From Streptomyces zhihengii (GTDB taxonomy: Bacteria > Actinomycetota > Actinomycetes > Streptomycetales > Streptomycetaceae), in assembly GCF_016919245.1 (NCBI RefSeq), contig NZ_JAFEJA010000003.1:310001-374000 (forward strand): a stretch of 64,000 bases of DNA, read 5' to 3'. Below, in pieces: positions 33,876-43,117 of the stretch. Under the pieces are notes generated by a model that worked only from the letters and a program-made list of their open reading frames with translations, did no database searches and was not told where the DNA came from. Position numbers and translations under genes: made by a program. Within the stretch, counting starts at the first letter, position 1; the number at the start of each line of letters is the position of its first letter.

Positions 33876-36290
33876 ATGTCTGAGAGCACCATTCGCCAGG
33901 CGTCTGGAGGCCTGGCGTTCGACCTCACCACCGAGCCCTGGATCCCTGTACTGAGGACAGACGGTTCGCAGGACGAACTGTCACTGAAGCAGGTGTTTGC
34001 CCAGGCAAGCGGGCTCCGGCAGATCCTTGGCGACCTGCCCACGCAGGAGTTTGCGCTTCTGCGCCTCTTGCTGGCAGTCGCGCATGACGCACTTGACGGA
34101 CCAGCGACGATCAAGGACTGGGTGCAGTTGTGGGAGGACGACAACTGCTTCGCGCCGGTGGGTCCCTATCTGTCTGCGCACGCACGCCGCTTTGACCTCC
34201 TCAGCATTGCGACACCCTTCTTCCAGACGGCTGGCCTCCGTACGGCGAAGGGTGAGATCTCCTCCCTGAACCGCATCGTTGCCGATGTCCCGAACGGAGA
34301 ACCGTTCTTCACCGCCCGGATGCCGGGAGTGAAGCGCCTTTCCTTCGCTGAGGGCGCACGGTGGGTCGTCCACGCCCACGCCTATGACACCTCCGGCATC
34401 AAGACCGGTGTCGTAGGAGACGCACGCGCCAAGAACGGCAAGGTGTACCCGCTGGGCGTGGGATGGGCCGGCAATTTGGGAGGTGTCTTCGTCGAACGAC
34501 CGACGTTGCGCGAGACGCTGCTGATGAACCTTGTCGCCACCGACACACCCGGCATCGAAGTCGACGAACACGACGAGCCTGCCTGGCGGCGTCAGCCGAC
34601 CGGACCGGGGGCAGGTGAGCGCACCCCCACCGGCATGCGAGACATCTACACATGGCAGACCCGGCGTCTGCGGCTCGCCTTCGATAACCATGGTGTGACG
34701 GGTGTGGTTCTTGGCTACGGTGACCCGCTGAGTCCGCGCAATCTGCACACGTGCGAGCCGATGACCGCCTGGCGGCGCAGCCCCGTGCAGGAGAAGAAGC
34801 TGAACGAGAGCTTGGTCTATCTGCCGCGAGAGCACGACGCCGACGCGGCGGCCTGGCGCGGTATCGCCACACTTATCAATGCGCGCACCAATCCGGACGG
34901 CACCGCGGAACCCCCTGTGATGTTGCGGCCGCGGGTGATGGATTGGGTGTCGCGACTGGTCTCAGAGGGGCCCTTGGATAGTGGCCTCCGGGTGCGAGCG
35001 CGGTTCGTCGGAGCCAAGTACGGCACTCAGCAGTCCGTCGTCGACGAACTCGTCGACGAAGCGCTCGTGATGGACCTCGCTCTTCTGCATCAGGTCGACA
35101 CCCGCTGCGCCGAGCAAGCCATTGCGGCAGTCCAGGATGCGAATCGTGCTGCTCTGGCTGTCGGAGACTTGGCCGCGAACCTTGCCCGCGCGGCCGGCAT
35201 TGACACGGAGGGGCCGCGAACGAGCGCCCGCGACCGGGCGTACGGTGCGATCGACTCCTCCTACCGTGACTGGCTCATAAACCTGCCCATGGCGCGCGAC
35301 CCCCTCAAGCAGCGTTCGATATGGCAGCGGGACCTGGTCGAGACCGCGAGTGCCCTGGGCGATCAGCTTCTTGCTGCTGCGGGCCAGGCCGCGTGGCGGG
35401 GCAGGACTGTGGCGACCCGGCAGGGCACGGAGTGGCTGAATTCGGCGACGGCGGACAGGTGGTTTCGCCGAGCGTTGTACAGGGATCTCGGATTCCCCGA
35501 TCAAGGGCTTGAACTGCGATCACCGACGGCCAAGCCAAGCGAACCGGACCACCGGGGCCGCTGGAGTTCAGCTCCCCGCGGCACGCTTGGCCGCGATACC
35601 GGCATGGCTGAGGGCACGGCACGGGATGGAAGCCGGGACAAGGTGATCACCCTTGCGGCCCTGCACTTGGCACACCTCCAGCGAGGCTATCTCGACCAGC
35701 AGTCGCACATCGTCGCTGGCGTGGCTCGCCTGCGAGGGAATCTCGGCCGTGACGTGAGCGCACAGAACGGCTTGAGAGACCTCATCCGACGCAGTCCATC
35801 GGTGATACCGGGTGGAGAGTGGCTCCTGACCGAAGGAGAGGCACAGCAGGCGGCGGAGGCTCTCCAAGCCGCGCTGGCCTTGTGGGCTGTGCACCAGCAC
35901 GCTCGTTCAACCGCCATGCACGAGCGCGACCCGGACGGCAGGAGCAGGCGGGGTCTGGGCGCCGCACTGCGCCGGATGATGAGACCAGGCGAGATTGATG
36001 AACCACTGCGCAAGCGGATGGTCCGAGCTGGCACCGCTGCCGATCTCCCGGCTCTCACCAACAGACTGCGCGACATCATCGTCTACCTGCGTCGTGACAG
36101 CGTTCCCATCGACTACGCGCTGCTCGCCGGCCAGTTCTACACCTGGCAGCAGCCCGATGGAGCGGACGCTGTGCGTCAGGAATGGGGCCGCTCGTTCCAA
36201 ACCTGGCCCACCAAGGCAGCTGCGCCCTCCACCCTTGACATTTCCGACGAGACCACCCGCACCATGAACACCGACAAGGACGCCTCGTGA
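33876..36290 (+). CDS. Type I-E Cascade Cse1 (Cas8e)-Cse2 (Cas11) fusion
   Basis: An 804-residue protein combining two Cascade subunits. Residues 1 to about 545 match Cse1/CasA, the large subunit that recognises the PAM and recruits Cas3: FDLTTEPWIPVLR, TQEFALLRLLLAVAHDAL, and a C-terminal four-helix bundle. Residues 546-580 are a hydrophilic linker. Residues 581-804 match Cse2/CasB (HLAHLQRGYLDQQS, GLGAALRRMMRPGEIDEPL, YALLAGQFYTWQQ). No stop or frameshift separates them, whereas most I-E systems have two genes. ATG 33876 follows GAGGG at normal spacing; a longer frame starts at 33816. The 3' end overlaps cas7e by four bases. Confidence 0.88.
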   Translation: MSESTIRQASGGLAFDLTTEPWIPVLRTDGSQDELSLKQVFAQASGLRQILGDLPTQEFALLRLLLAVAHDALDGPATIKDWVQLWEDDNCFAPVGPYLSAHARRFDLLSIATPFFQTAGLRTAKGEISSLNRIVADVPNGEPFFTARMPGVKRLSFAEGARWVVHAHAYDTSGIKTGVVGDARAKNGKVYPLGVGWAGNLGGVFVERPTLRETLLMNLVATDTPGIEVDEHDEPAWRRQPTGPGAGERTPTGMRDIYTWQTRRLRLAFDNHGVTGVVLGYGDPLSPRNLHTCEPMTAWRRSPVQEKKLNESLVYLPREHDADAAAWRGIATLINARTNPDGTAEPPVMLRPRVMDWVSRLVSEGPLDSGLRVRARFVGAKYGTQQSVVDELVDEALVMDLALLHQVDTRCAEQAIAAVQDANRAALAVGDLAANLARAAGIDTEGPRTSARDRAYGAIDSSYRDWLINLPMARDPLKQRSIWQRDLVETASALGDQLLAAAGQAAWRGRTVATRQGTEWLNSATADRWFRRALYRDLGFPDQGLELRSPTAKPSEPDHRGRWSSAPRGTLGRDTGMAEGTARDGSRDKVITLAALHLAHLQRGYLDQQSHIVAGVARLRGNLGRDVSAQNGLRDLIRRSPSVIPGGEWLLTEGEAQQAAEALQAALALWAVHQHARSTAMHERDPDGRSRRGLGAALRRMMRPGEIDEPLRKRMVRAGTAADLPALTNRLRDIIVYLRRDSVPIDYALLAGQFYTWQQPDGADAVRQEWGRSFQTWPTKAAAPSTLDISDETTRTMNTDKDAS

Positions 36291-37480
36291 CCCGCTTCTA
36301 TCTCGACGTGCACGCTCTGCAGACTTTCCCGCCGAGCAACATCAACCGCGACGACACCGGCGCGCCGAAGACTGCCGTGTACGGAGGCGTACCGCGCGCG
36401 CGAGTGTCGAGTCAGGCTTGGAAGAAGGCTGTACGCGACTACTTCCGCGAAGAGAACCTGCTGGACGCCAGTGAGCTCGGTGTGCGGACGAAGCGGATCG
36501 TCGAGTCCGTTGCCGAGCGCATTGCTGCTCTTGCTCCAGCCATTGCCGGAGTGGAGGCTCTGCAGGCTGCGGACGAGACGCTTAAGGCAACCGGACTCAA
36601 GACCGAAGTACGCAAGCGCAAGGGCGACACAACGAAGGCCGGCGAGTCCGAGCCGGTCCCGGAAGCGAAGTACTTGGTCTTCCTCAGCGCACGGCAGCTT
36701 GACGGTCTTGCCCGCCTGGCCGTGGAAGGCGCCGGCGACATCAAGACGTTCTTCAAGCACAAGCAGAACAGGGACCGTGCCCGAGAGATCGCGGACACTC
36801 ACCACTCAGTCGACATAGCACTGTTCGGCCGCATGGTCGCGGATGCCGCCGACATCAATGTTGACGCTGCCGTGCAGGTTGCCCACGCCATCAGTGTGCA
36901 TCGGGTGGAGAACGAGTCCGACTACTACACGGCTGTCGACGACCGCAACACCGAGGAAGAGACCGGCGCCGGCATGATCGGCACGGTCGACTTCAACTCT
37001 GCCACGTTCTACCGGTACGCCGCCGTGGGCGTTCACCAGCTCGCCGAAAACCTCGGCCAGGGGCTGCGTGACGGTGAGCCCGCCTCCAGTCCGGTACGCC
37101 GCGCCGTTGAAGCATTTGTGCACGGCTTTGTCGCCTCCCTGCCCACCGGAAAGATCAATACCTTCGGGCACCACACCTTCCCTGACGCCGTCATCGTCAA
37201 GCTGCGCACCACACGTCCCATCAGCTTCGTCGCCGCCTTCGAGGACCCCATCCGCGGAGACCAGGGGGGCCACGTGCACGAGGCCTGCGACCGCCTCGCT
37301 GAATTCGTCCCTGAGATCGAACGCGCCTACGGCGACGATGGCACTACCCTCACCTGGGTCCTGCGCGTCGGTGCCAACACCAACAGGCTCGCTGATACGG
37401 GCGAGGAAGCCGGCACCCTGGTCGACCTTGTCGCCGCGGTGGGCAAGGCGGTCGCCGAACGCCTGGAGAAGCCCGCATGA
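36287..37480 (+). CDS. Type I-E Cas7e (Cse4/CasC) backbone subunit
   Basis: A 397-residue protein forming the six-copy crRNA-binding backbone of Cascade. It opens FYLDVHALQTFPPSNINRDD, the Cas7e signature, followed by RVSSQAWKKAVRDYF and DIALFGRMVADA. LPTGKINTFGHHTFPDAVIV is typical of the C-terminal half. The start is GTG 36287, overlapping the preceding stop; the stop overlaps cas5e (ATGA). The length is slightly above the usual 360-370 residues. Confidence 0.95.
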   Translation: MTRFYLDVHALQTFPPSNINRDDTGAPKTAVYGGVPRARVSSQAWKKAVRDYFREENLLDASELGVRTKRIVESVAERIAALAPAIAGVEALQAADETLKATGLKTEVRKRKGDTTKAGESEPVPEAKYLVFLSARQLDGLARLAVEGAGDIKTFFKHKQNRDRAREIADTHHSVDIALFGRMVADAADINVDAAVQVAHAISVHRVENESDYYTAVDDRNTEEETGAGMIGTVDFNSATFYRYAAVGVHQLAENLGQGLRDGEPASSPVRRAVEAFVHGFVASLPTGKINTFGHHTFPDAVIVKLRTTRPISFVAAFEDPIRGDQGGHVHEACDRLAEFVPEIERAYGDDGTTLTWVLRVGANTNRLADTGEEAGTLVDLVAAVGKAVAERLEKPA

Positions 37481-38211
37481 GCGTACTTACCCTGCGTCTC
37501 GCCGGCCCTCTCCAGTCCTGGGGCGCAAACGCGCGTTTCTCCCGCCGCACGACCGAGTCCGCGCCCACCAAGAGCGCGGTGATCGGCATGCTCGCTGCAG
37601 CGGTCGGCGTCGAACGCGGCGACGATACCCGCCTCGCGCCCATAGCCGCTCTGCGCTACGGCGTGCGCATCGACCAGCCAGGCATACGTATGCGCGACTT
37701 CCACACCGCGCACCACGCCGTCACCGGCAAGGCCATGCCCCTGTCCGAACGCTTCTACCTCGCCGATGCTGTCTTTGTCGCGGCTCTTGAAGGCGACTAC
37801 ACCCTCCTCGCGGACCTCCATAGTGCTCTGCGTAACCCCGTCTACCCGCCCTTCCTCGGCCGGCGGTCCTGCCCGCCCTCACGGCCCGTCGAACTGGACC
37901 TCCACCGCGAAGGCACCCTCGAGCAGGCCCTGCGCAGCACCCCCTGGCAGGCATCTTCCTGGCACAAGAGACAGCACCGCCCCGGCGCCGACATCCATCT
38001 CACTGTGCTGCGCGAAGCGCGCCCGGAAGAGGTCGATGCTGCCAATACCTTGCGCGACCAACCTCTCAGCTTCGCGCCTGAACACCGCCGTCACGCACTA
38101 CGCAGCGTCATCAGCGACAGCGTCCGCTTCACCCACTCGCTCGAACGTCGAGCAGTTGCCCGACACGACCCCTTCGATGCGTTCGACGCTGCCGAGGAAA
38201 AGAGTGCCTGA
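37477..38211 (+). CDS. Type I-E Cas5e (CasD)
   Basis: A 244-residue RAMP protein that caps the 5' handle of the crRNA. LTLRLAGPLQSWGANARFSR and TESAPTKSAVIGMLAAAVGV are the canonical N-terminal Cas5 motifs, and YPPFLGRRSCPPSRPV is the conserved central loop. ATG 37477 overlaps the cas7e stop, and the stop overlaps the cas6e start (TGATG). Confidence 0.95.
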   Translation: MSVLTLRLAGPLQSWGANARFSRRTTESAPTKSAVIGMLAAAVGVERGDDTRLAPIAALRYGVRIDQPGIRMRDFHTAHHAVTGKAMPLSERFYLADAVFVAALEGDYTLLADLHSALRNPVYPPFLGRRSCPPSRPVELDLHREGTLEQALRSTPWQASSWHKRQHRPGADIHLTVLREARPEEVDAANTLRDQPLSFAPEHRRHALRSVISDSVRFTHSLERRAVARHDPFDAFDAAEEKSA

Positions 38212-38987
38212 TGTTCCTCACCCGCTTCCGCGTGAACACCGCGCGCTCCAGCTCCCGGCGGATCCTCGGCTCACCGCAGATCATGCATGCAGCCGTCATG
38301 TCCTGCTTCCCCGCTCTGCTGCCCAGCGACGCACCTCCGCCTGGCGGACCGCGGATTCTTTGGCGCGCGGACCACACTTCACGTGCCGAGGTGATCCTCT
38401 ACATCGTCAGTCCTGGCCGGCCTGACCTGACACACCTGGTTGAGCAGGCCGGCTGGCCCGCAGCAGCCACCCCCATCGCACCTGGCTGGGAAACCCGCGC
38501 CTACTCCCCATTCCTCGACCGTCTTCAGACAGGCGACCGCTGGGCGTTCCGTCTCACGGCCAATCCCGTCCATCACGTGCGCCGTAAAGACGACGAGCCC
38601 ACCAAGCGCACCGCCCATGTCACTCCTGCGCACCAGATGGGCTGGCTGCTGCAGCGACAGGAATCCGCGGGATTCCGCATCCTCGAGAGGTCGGCTGGTC
38701 AACCCCTGATGTCGTCCGTCGGTGCCAGCAGTGGACCTACGCACCCCGGGAACGCGTACGAGCTTGCGGTTCACAGCAAGCGTGACCTCGTCTTCGCCAA
38801 GCGCCCGCAGAACGGGTCTCCCGTTGGCAACAAGGCACCTGTCCAGATCGTTGCTGTCACCTTCGATGGACACCTGGAGGTCACGGACCCTGCCCGACTG
38901 CGCACCGTCCTCACCCAGGGCATCGGCCGGGCCAAAGCTTATGGCTGTGGCCTGCTCACCCTTGTCCCCATCAGGACGGGCGAGTAG
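38211..38987 (+). CDS. Type I-E Cas6e (Cse3/CasE) crRNA endonuclease
   Basis: A 258-residue endoribonuclease that cleaves pre-crRNA within each repeat and remains bound to the 3' hairpin. It opens MFLTRFRVNTARSSSRRIL. The catalytic histidine is His26 (QIMHAAVM), and the C-terminal glycine-rich loop is GIGRAKAYGCGLLTL. It is the last gene of the cluster and is followed by a terminator hairpin. With intact Cas6e but no certain array in the window, crRNAs must come from elsewhere if the complex works. Confidence 0.95.
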   Translation: MFLTRFRVNTARSSSRRILGSPQIMHAAVMSCFPALLPSDAPPPGGPRILWRADHTSRAEVILYIVSPGRPDLTHLVEQAGWPAAATPIAPGWETRAYSPFLDRLQTGDRWAFRLTANPVHHVRRKDDEPTKRTAHVTPAHQMGWLLQRQESAGFRILERSAGQPLMSSVGASSGPTHPGNAYELAVHSKRDLVFAKRPQNGSPVGNKAPVQIVAVTFDGHLEVTDPARLRTVLTQGIGRAKAYGCGLLTLVPIRTGE

Positions 38988-39030
38988 GGCTGTGGCTGAT
39001 AGCTGAGCGGCAACACGTTTTTGGCTTCCT

Positions 39031-39065
39031 CGGTCATGGGGGCGGCGCCGCAACCCCCATGACCG
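39031..39065 (+). terminator. Terminator after the Cascade operon
   Basis: CGGTCATGGGGG (39031-39042) pairs perfectly with CCCCCATGACCG (39054-39065) around an 11-base loop, 43 bases after cas6e. Confidence 0.8.
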
Positions 39066-39428
39066 AGCGGTGGTGCCTGATGACGGCATGGCATCCGGCC
39101 TCCTCCTCCTCATCGTGGTCCTGAAGGCGACGGGGCAGCTGACAGTGTGATGTCCAGCCCCCCAATGGTCGTCAGCGGGCCGGGGACAGGGCGCGCACGG
39201 TCGGCGAAACTCTTGCAGTGGTGTCCTCGTCGTCGTGCTTGGCGGGTGTCGCCCGACATGTAGACCGGGGGTGGGGGCGGCTGAAGGGACGTTGGTTGCA
39301 GCCGGTGTAAGGCCGGGAACAGTGTGCGCGCTTTCGTGCACGCTGGGCACGATTAAGGCTGACATGGACGTAGTGTCGCCTTACGGTCGGGACGTGCACG
39401 ATCCGCTTCGGCCTGGAGGAGATTCCGC
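39066..39428. other. Intergenic, no CRISPR array
   Basis: This is where an array would often follow cas6e. I find no direct repeats of 28-30 bases here. The last bases hold GGAGGAG, the ribosome binding site of the hydrolase gene. Confidence 0.6.
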
Positions 39429-40238
39429 ATGCGCAGCGCTGCCGTCAACAATACCGAGTTGGCATATGTTGACGAAGGGCCCCGCGACGGCACCCCAATC
39501 GTTTTTAGCCACTCGCTGTTTTTCGATCACACGATGTTCGAGATTCACATGGAGCTATTCGCGCGCGAAGGGTTTCGCGTTGTTGCTTACGATCATCGAA
39601 ACCAGGGTGCCAGTGCTCCGGCTACACGCGAGAGCTTGGGCATGGACACGCTCACCGAGGACGCCGCAGCGCTGATCGAGCATCTTCAGCTCGGCAGGTG
39701 TCACTTTGTTGGAAACTCGATGGGTGGCTTCGTCGCACTGCGGCTCGCGGCGCGACGCCCCGATCTTCTCCTGTCGGTGACCGCGCTCGGTTCGTCAGCC
39801 GAGGAAGAGTATCAACTTGCTGAGTTCGCCCCTTTGGCTGACCATGTTTCCGTCCACGGCATTGGACAGATCCTCGACACCGTGATGTACATCATGTTCG
39901 GTGATACAAGCCTTTCGCTGCGACCTGAACTGTGCAGCAGGTGGCGCGACTTCATGGCAAGCCTGGGTCCGTCGATTGCCGAAAGCGCCCACGGCGTAAT
40001 TCACCGCACCCGCATCATCGAGGAGTTGCACGACTGCCAGGTTCCGGTACTGGCTATCGCCGGAAATGAGGACCACGCGTACCCCCAGCCGATCTCCGGT
40101 GTGCACATCGCGGCTGCCACCGGTGGGGCCGAGACCACCGTTGAAGGGGCTGGCCACTCGGTTGCTGTCGAGCAGCCTGACATCGTGGCCGAGTACCTTC
40201 GGCAGCACTTTGTCCGCAGTATCAAGTCTCTTGGCTGA
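39429..40238 (+). CDS. Alpha/beta-fold hydrolase
   Basis: A 269-residue cytoplasmic hydrolase with a complete Ser-Asp-His triad: Ser97 in GNSMGG, Asp215 in GNEDHAYP and His243 in GAGHSVAVEQP. HSLFFDHTMFEIHMELF forms the oxyanion-hole region (HSL rather than the usual HGW). It resembles haloperoxidase/esterase-like and 3-oxoadipate-lactonase-like enzymes, but the substrate cannot be told. A strong GGAGGAG precedes the ATG. It lies after the Cascade terminator and is probably its own transcription unit. Confidence 0.85.
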   Translation: MRSAAVNNTELAYVDEGPRDGTPIVFSHSLFFDHTMFEIHMELFAREGFRVVAYDHRNQGASAPATRESLGMDTLTEDAAALIEHLQLGRCHFVGNSMGGFVALRLAARRPDLLLSVTALGSSAEEEYQLAEFAPLADHVSVHGIGQILDTVMYIMFGDTSLSLRPELCSRWRDFMASLGPSIAESAHGVIHRTRIIEELHDCQVPVLAIAGNEDHAYPQPISGVHIAAATGGAETTVEGAGHSVAVEQPDIVAEYLRQHFVRSIKSLG

Positions 40239-40465
40239 CCTCAGGTCAGACACGCCAGGTCCTGCGCCAGACACGTTGTCCGTCAAGTGCGGAGGAATGT
40301 CCCGGCCACTCGCGAGCCTCTGTTGCTTCGGGTGAGCTGCCCGCTTCCACGCGTGCACGGCCAGCATCGGCAGCCACGGGCACGGGCCCTATGCGGGCAC
40401 CAACTGACACGAGTACCCCTTTGACGGCACGAGTTGACAGTCACCCAAGCGGCGACGGAGAGCAC

Positions 40466-40705
40466 ATGACAGCGACGGAAGACAGGCAGCCCTTCGTTGT
40501 GGGGGACGTGGTGACCGACGAGATGCGGTACGAGACCGGCACGGTGCGGTCGGTGTACGGGAACCAGGTACGGATCGCCAGGCCCTCTGGCCTGGACTGG
40601 TGGGCTCTGGAGAGCGCCGTCCGGCGCGCGACGACACGAGAGGTGGCGATGCTGCAGACGAGTATGAGCCTTCAGCTCAAGCAACTCGGTGCTACGGCCT
40701 CATGA
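40466..40705 (+). CDS. Small conserved-looking hypothetical protein (79 aa)
   Basis: A 79-residue protein with a beta-rich, KOW/Tudor-like core: VVGDVVTDEMRYETGTVRSV followed by VRIARPSGLDWWALES. Such short proteins are frequent in Streptomyces accessory DNA and their role is unknown. ATG 40466 follows GGAG; an upstream in-frame ATG at 40391 lacks one. Its stop overlaps a tiny membrane protein gene (ATGA), so the two are likely co-translated. Confidence 0.6.
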   Translation: MTATEDRQPFVVGDVVTDEMRYETGTVRSVYGNQVRIARPSGLDWWALESAVRRATTREVAMLQTSMSLQLKQLGATAS

Positions 40706-40797
40706 GGGGCTTGTATCGCTTCGCCGGCGTGATGTTCACCGTCTTGATCGCCAGCGCCTGCGGCCTGGTGATCGTTCTTGCCTTCATCGGAAACTAG
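40702..40797 (+). CDS. Tiny single-pass membrane protein (31 aa)
   Basis: The product is MRGLYRFAGVMFTVLIASAC followed by GLVIVLAFIGN: a short basic head and one transmembrane helix. The ATG overlaps the preceding stop codon, which is the main support for it being a real gene. Confidence 0.5.
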   Translation: MRGLYRFAGVMFTVLIASACGLVIVLAFIGN

Positions 40798-40999
40798 AAT
40801 CTCGCCACTCAGCTCCCAAGCAGGCCATGTGCCCCACGCGCGTGAGCAGCGTTGCCGAGTGATCATGTCGGCGAGATTGGCTCGCCGTGCTCGTCTGCAC
40901 GGTGCAGGACCCCGGCCGACTTGCTCCCCCGACGGGGGATGTGCCGGGGTGAGCGGCAAATGAGGCTGCCTGGTGCTGCCGTCTCCCTGTGCATGCAGG

Positions 41000-41715
41000 G
41001 TTGGCCGTGGCTGGCCTTCGGCGTCCACCGTCAGCGTGCGTCGCCTATCAGATGTCCTCGTACGGTGGGGTAGGCGCCTGCCAGGCTGGTAGGGAAGCCC
41101 AGAGGGCCACAAGACGCGCGTCCTGACCAGCGGCCGTGCCAAAGGGCGTCAGCCGGGCAGCGAGCCTGTGTCCGGGCGGAGCGGAGTTGACCCGCCCTGG
41201 GGCACATAATCTGTAAACAAATGGCCTTGCATGTTGATACATCTCTCCGTGGTTGAGTAGGCATTATTCGTTGGTCGGTTGCCGTCGAGTCGAACTGACA
41301 CAGTACCCTCCGCAGGGTGCTGAGCGATCAGCCTCGGCTGAGCAACGCTCGATGCTCGAAGTGTGCCCGCCATTTGCGGCTCGCTGCATCTGCAGTGCGT
41401 ACAGCACCTTTGGGCATGGCTAACGATGTGTCGCACCCTCAGGATCCCGCCAGTTCTCCCCGGCGGCCGCGTTTGTACGCGCTCGGCGTGAGCCGGATCC
41501 GACACGGACGGCTGCAGTTCAGGACCTTCGGATTCCGGTAGGTAGCAAGGTGGTTCACGTCTGCCCGTTTGACCACCGCTATGGGACCGGTATTGCTGAT
41601 GATGTGAATGCACATGTCGTCGCTTTGCAAATTTCGGGGTGGCCGCGCGTCGTTCACCAACGATAGGGTTCGCGGACCGCCAGCAGTGGTGGCGTGTCTT
41701 CGTGGAGGAACTCAA
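41000..41715. other. Intergenic before the LAETG protein
   Basis: No gene is recognisable in this stretch. A relatively AT-rich patch at 41205-41280 may hold a promoter. GGAGGA at 41704-41709 is the ribosome binding site of the next gene. Confidence 0.45.
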
Positions 41716-42342
41716 GTGATCAACAACAGCAATTCGCTGCGGCGTTCAGCGGCCATGGTGGTCGCCGCCGCGGCCGGCGTGATCGGCCTCGGTATAGCCG
41801 CCGGCCCGGCCGTCGCCCACACCCCGACGTGGTCGGTGACGTGCGATTCGGTGGACATCAAGCTCACCAACTACGGCCCCGACACCGAGAACACGGTGAC
41901 CGTCACCGTCGACGGTAAGGACCTGCTGCCGACCGAGACGTTCGAGAACGACTTCGCCAAGAAGCTCGCGCTTCCGGAGCACGACAAGGAAGTCGTGGTC
42001 CGCCTCGTCGTCGTGGCCGAGCACGGCGACGAGTTCTCACGGGACGAGACCAAGACTGCCCCCGTGTGCGAGGAGGAACCTCCCACGGAGACTCCTCCCG
42101 TCCCGAGCCCCACCCCGAGCACAGCGTCCCCCACGCCCACGCCGACGCCGAGCGAGACGTCTTCTGACACGCCGAGCTCGCCCGTTGCCGCGCCGTCGCC
42201 GACGCCGAGCAGCGAGGGCCCGGCCCTGGCGGAGACTGGATCCTCCAGCTCCACCCCGCTGATCGCGGGCGCGGCTGCTGTTGTTATCGCAGCTGGCGGT
42301 GGCTTCGTTTGGATCTCGCGCAAGCGCCGGGCGCAGAGCTGA
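41716..42342 (+). CDS. LAETG sortase-anchored cell-wall protein
   Basis: A 208-residue secreted protein. It has a Sec signal peptide (RRSAAMVVAAAAGVIGLGIA, cleavage near AVAHT), a 75-residue beta-rich domain (SVTCDSVDIKLTNYGPDTEN), a long Pro/Thr/Ser stalk with PTPTPTP repeats, then LAETG at 171-175, a hydrophobic helix and a KRR tail. This is the class E sortase signal used in Streptomyces. The globular domain resembles short cell-surface proteins with no assigned role. GTG 41716 is preferred because GGAGGA lies six bases upstream. No sortase gene is nearby, so a housekeeping sortase must act. Confidence 0.88.
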   Translation: MINNSNSLRRSAAMVVAAAAGVIGLGIAAGPAVAHTPTWSVTCDSVDIKLTNYGPDTENTVTVTVDGKDLLPTETFENDFAKKLALPEHDKEVVVRLVVVAEHGDEFSRDETKTAPVCEEEPPTETPPVPSPTPSTASPTPTPTPSETSSDTPSSPVAAPSPTPSSEGPALAETGSSSSTPLIAGAAAVVIAAGGGFVWISRKRRAQS

Positions 42343-42488
42343 CCTCTTCGTCATGTGACCGGGGCGGCATGGGCTCCTCGGTGGGCAGACAGCGGCCGGA
42401 CTCTCCTGGGTTCGGCCGCTTTGTCTCTTACAGATCAGGCCGCCGCGGGGCGTGTGAGTACCGTGTCGTAGCCCTTGACCTCTGTGAC

Positions 42489-42518
42489 GGTCTGCGCCCG
42501 GCTCGCCGGGCGCAGACC
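42489..42518 (+). terminator. Strong hairpin after the LAETG gene
   Basis: GGTCTGCGCCCGG (42489-42501) pairs perfectly with CCGGGCGCAGACC (42506-42518) around a CTCG loop, 147 bases after the stop codon. Confidence 0.65.
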
Positions 42519-43117
42519 GAACCGGCCACCTGGTGCAGCAGGCGCTGAGGACACCGTCGCGTGGGTGCGTTGGTCGAAACTTCTCATCGTTGCGGCAGCT
42601 GCTGCAGTGGGAGGTCGACCCTGACAACTTTCGGCTCGAGGCTTCTCTTGCCCGTGAGCTCGCGCTGTGGCCGCCTGCGGCTCGATGGAGCGCCAGGTAG
42701 TCATGCATGCCGATCTATTCCTTGCCGCCGGTTCGGCTGTGCACCGGTATCCGTAACCACTGCGGGGGCTTGGAATCTGTCTCCAGCCAGTACCTGATTG
42801 GCGGCGCATCCGTGGTTGGCCACGGCGGCAACCGTGCCGTCGGGCTGGTCGTCCCGACGTTGCCGAGATGCTGGCCTCGCCTTCCATCGCGAGGCCTGAC
42901 CTCGGCGAGTACCCCGCGTGCGCCTTAGGACCTGTGATCCATCGGGGCTGCTGTCTCAGAAGCGACGGCGTGCACCATCATGGTCGTTCACGATCGACGT
43001 TCCAACCTCGCCCTTGCTCGAGTTCGGATCCGGGGCGAAGGCTGCGGCACACGTCTGCGATCACCCTCCGGCTAGGTTGTTCCGCTCGGATCATTCGCGG
43101 CTTGTCATACTTCCCGA
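42519..43117. other. No recognisable gene
   Basis: Open frames are short and show no domain. I see nothing to annotate. Confidence 0.5.

Noticed and set aside
38988..39428. CRISPR array following cas6e
   Set aside because: No direct repeats at 60-61 base spacing; the only structure is a terminator hairpin.
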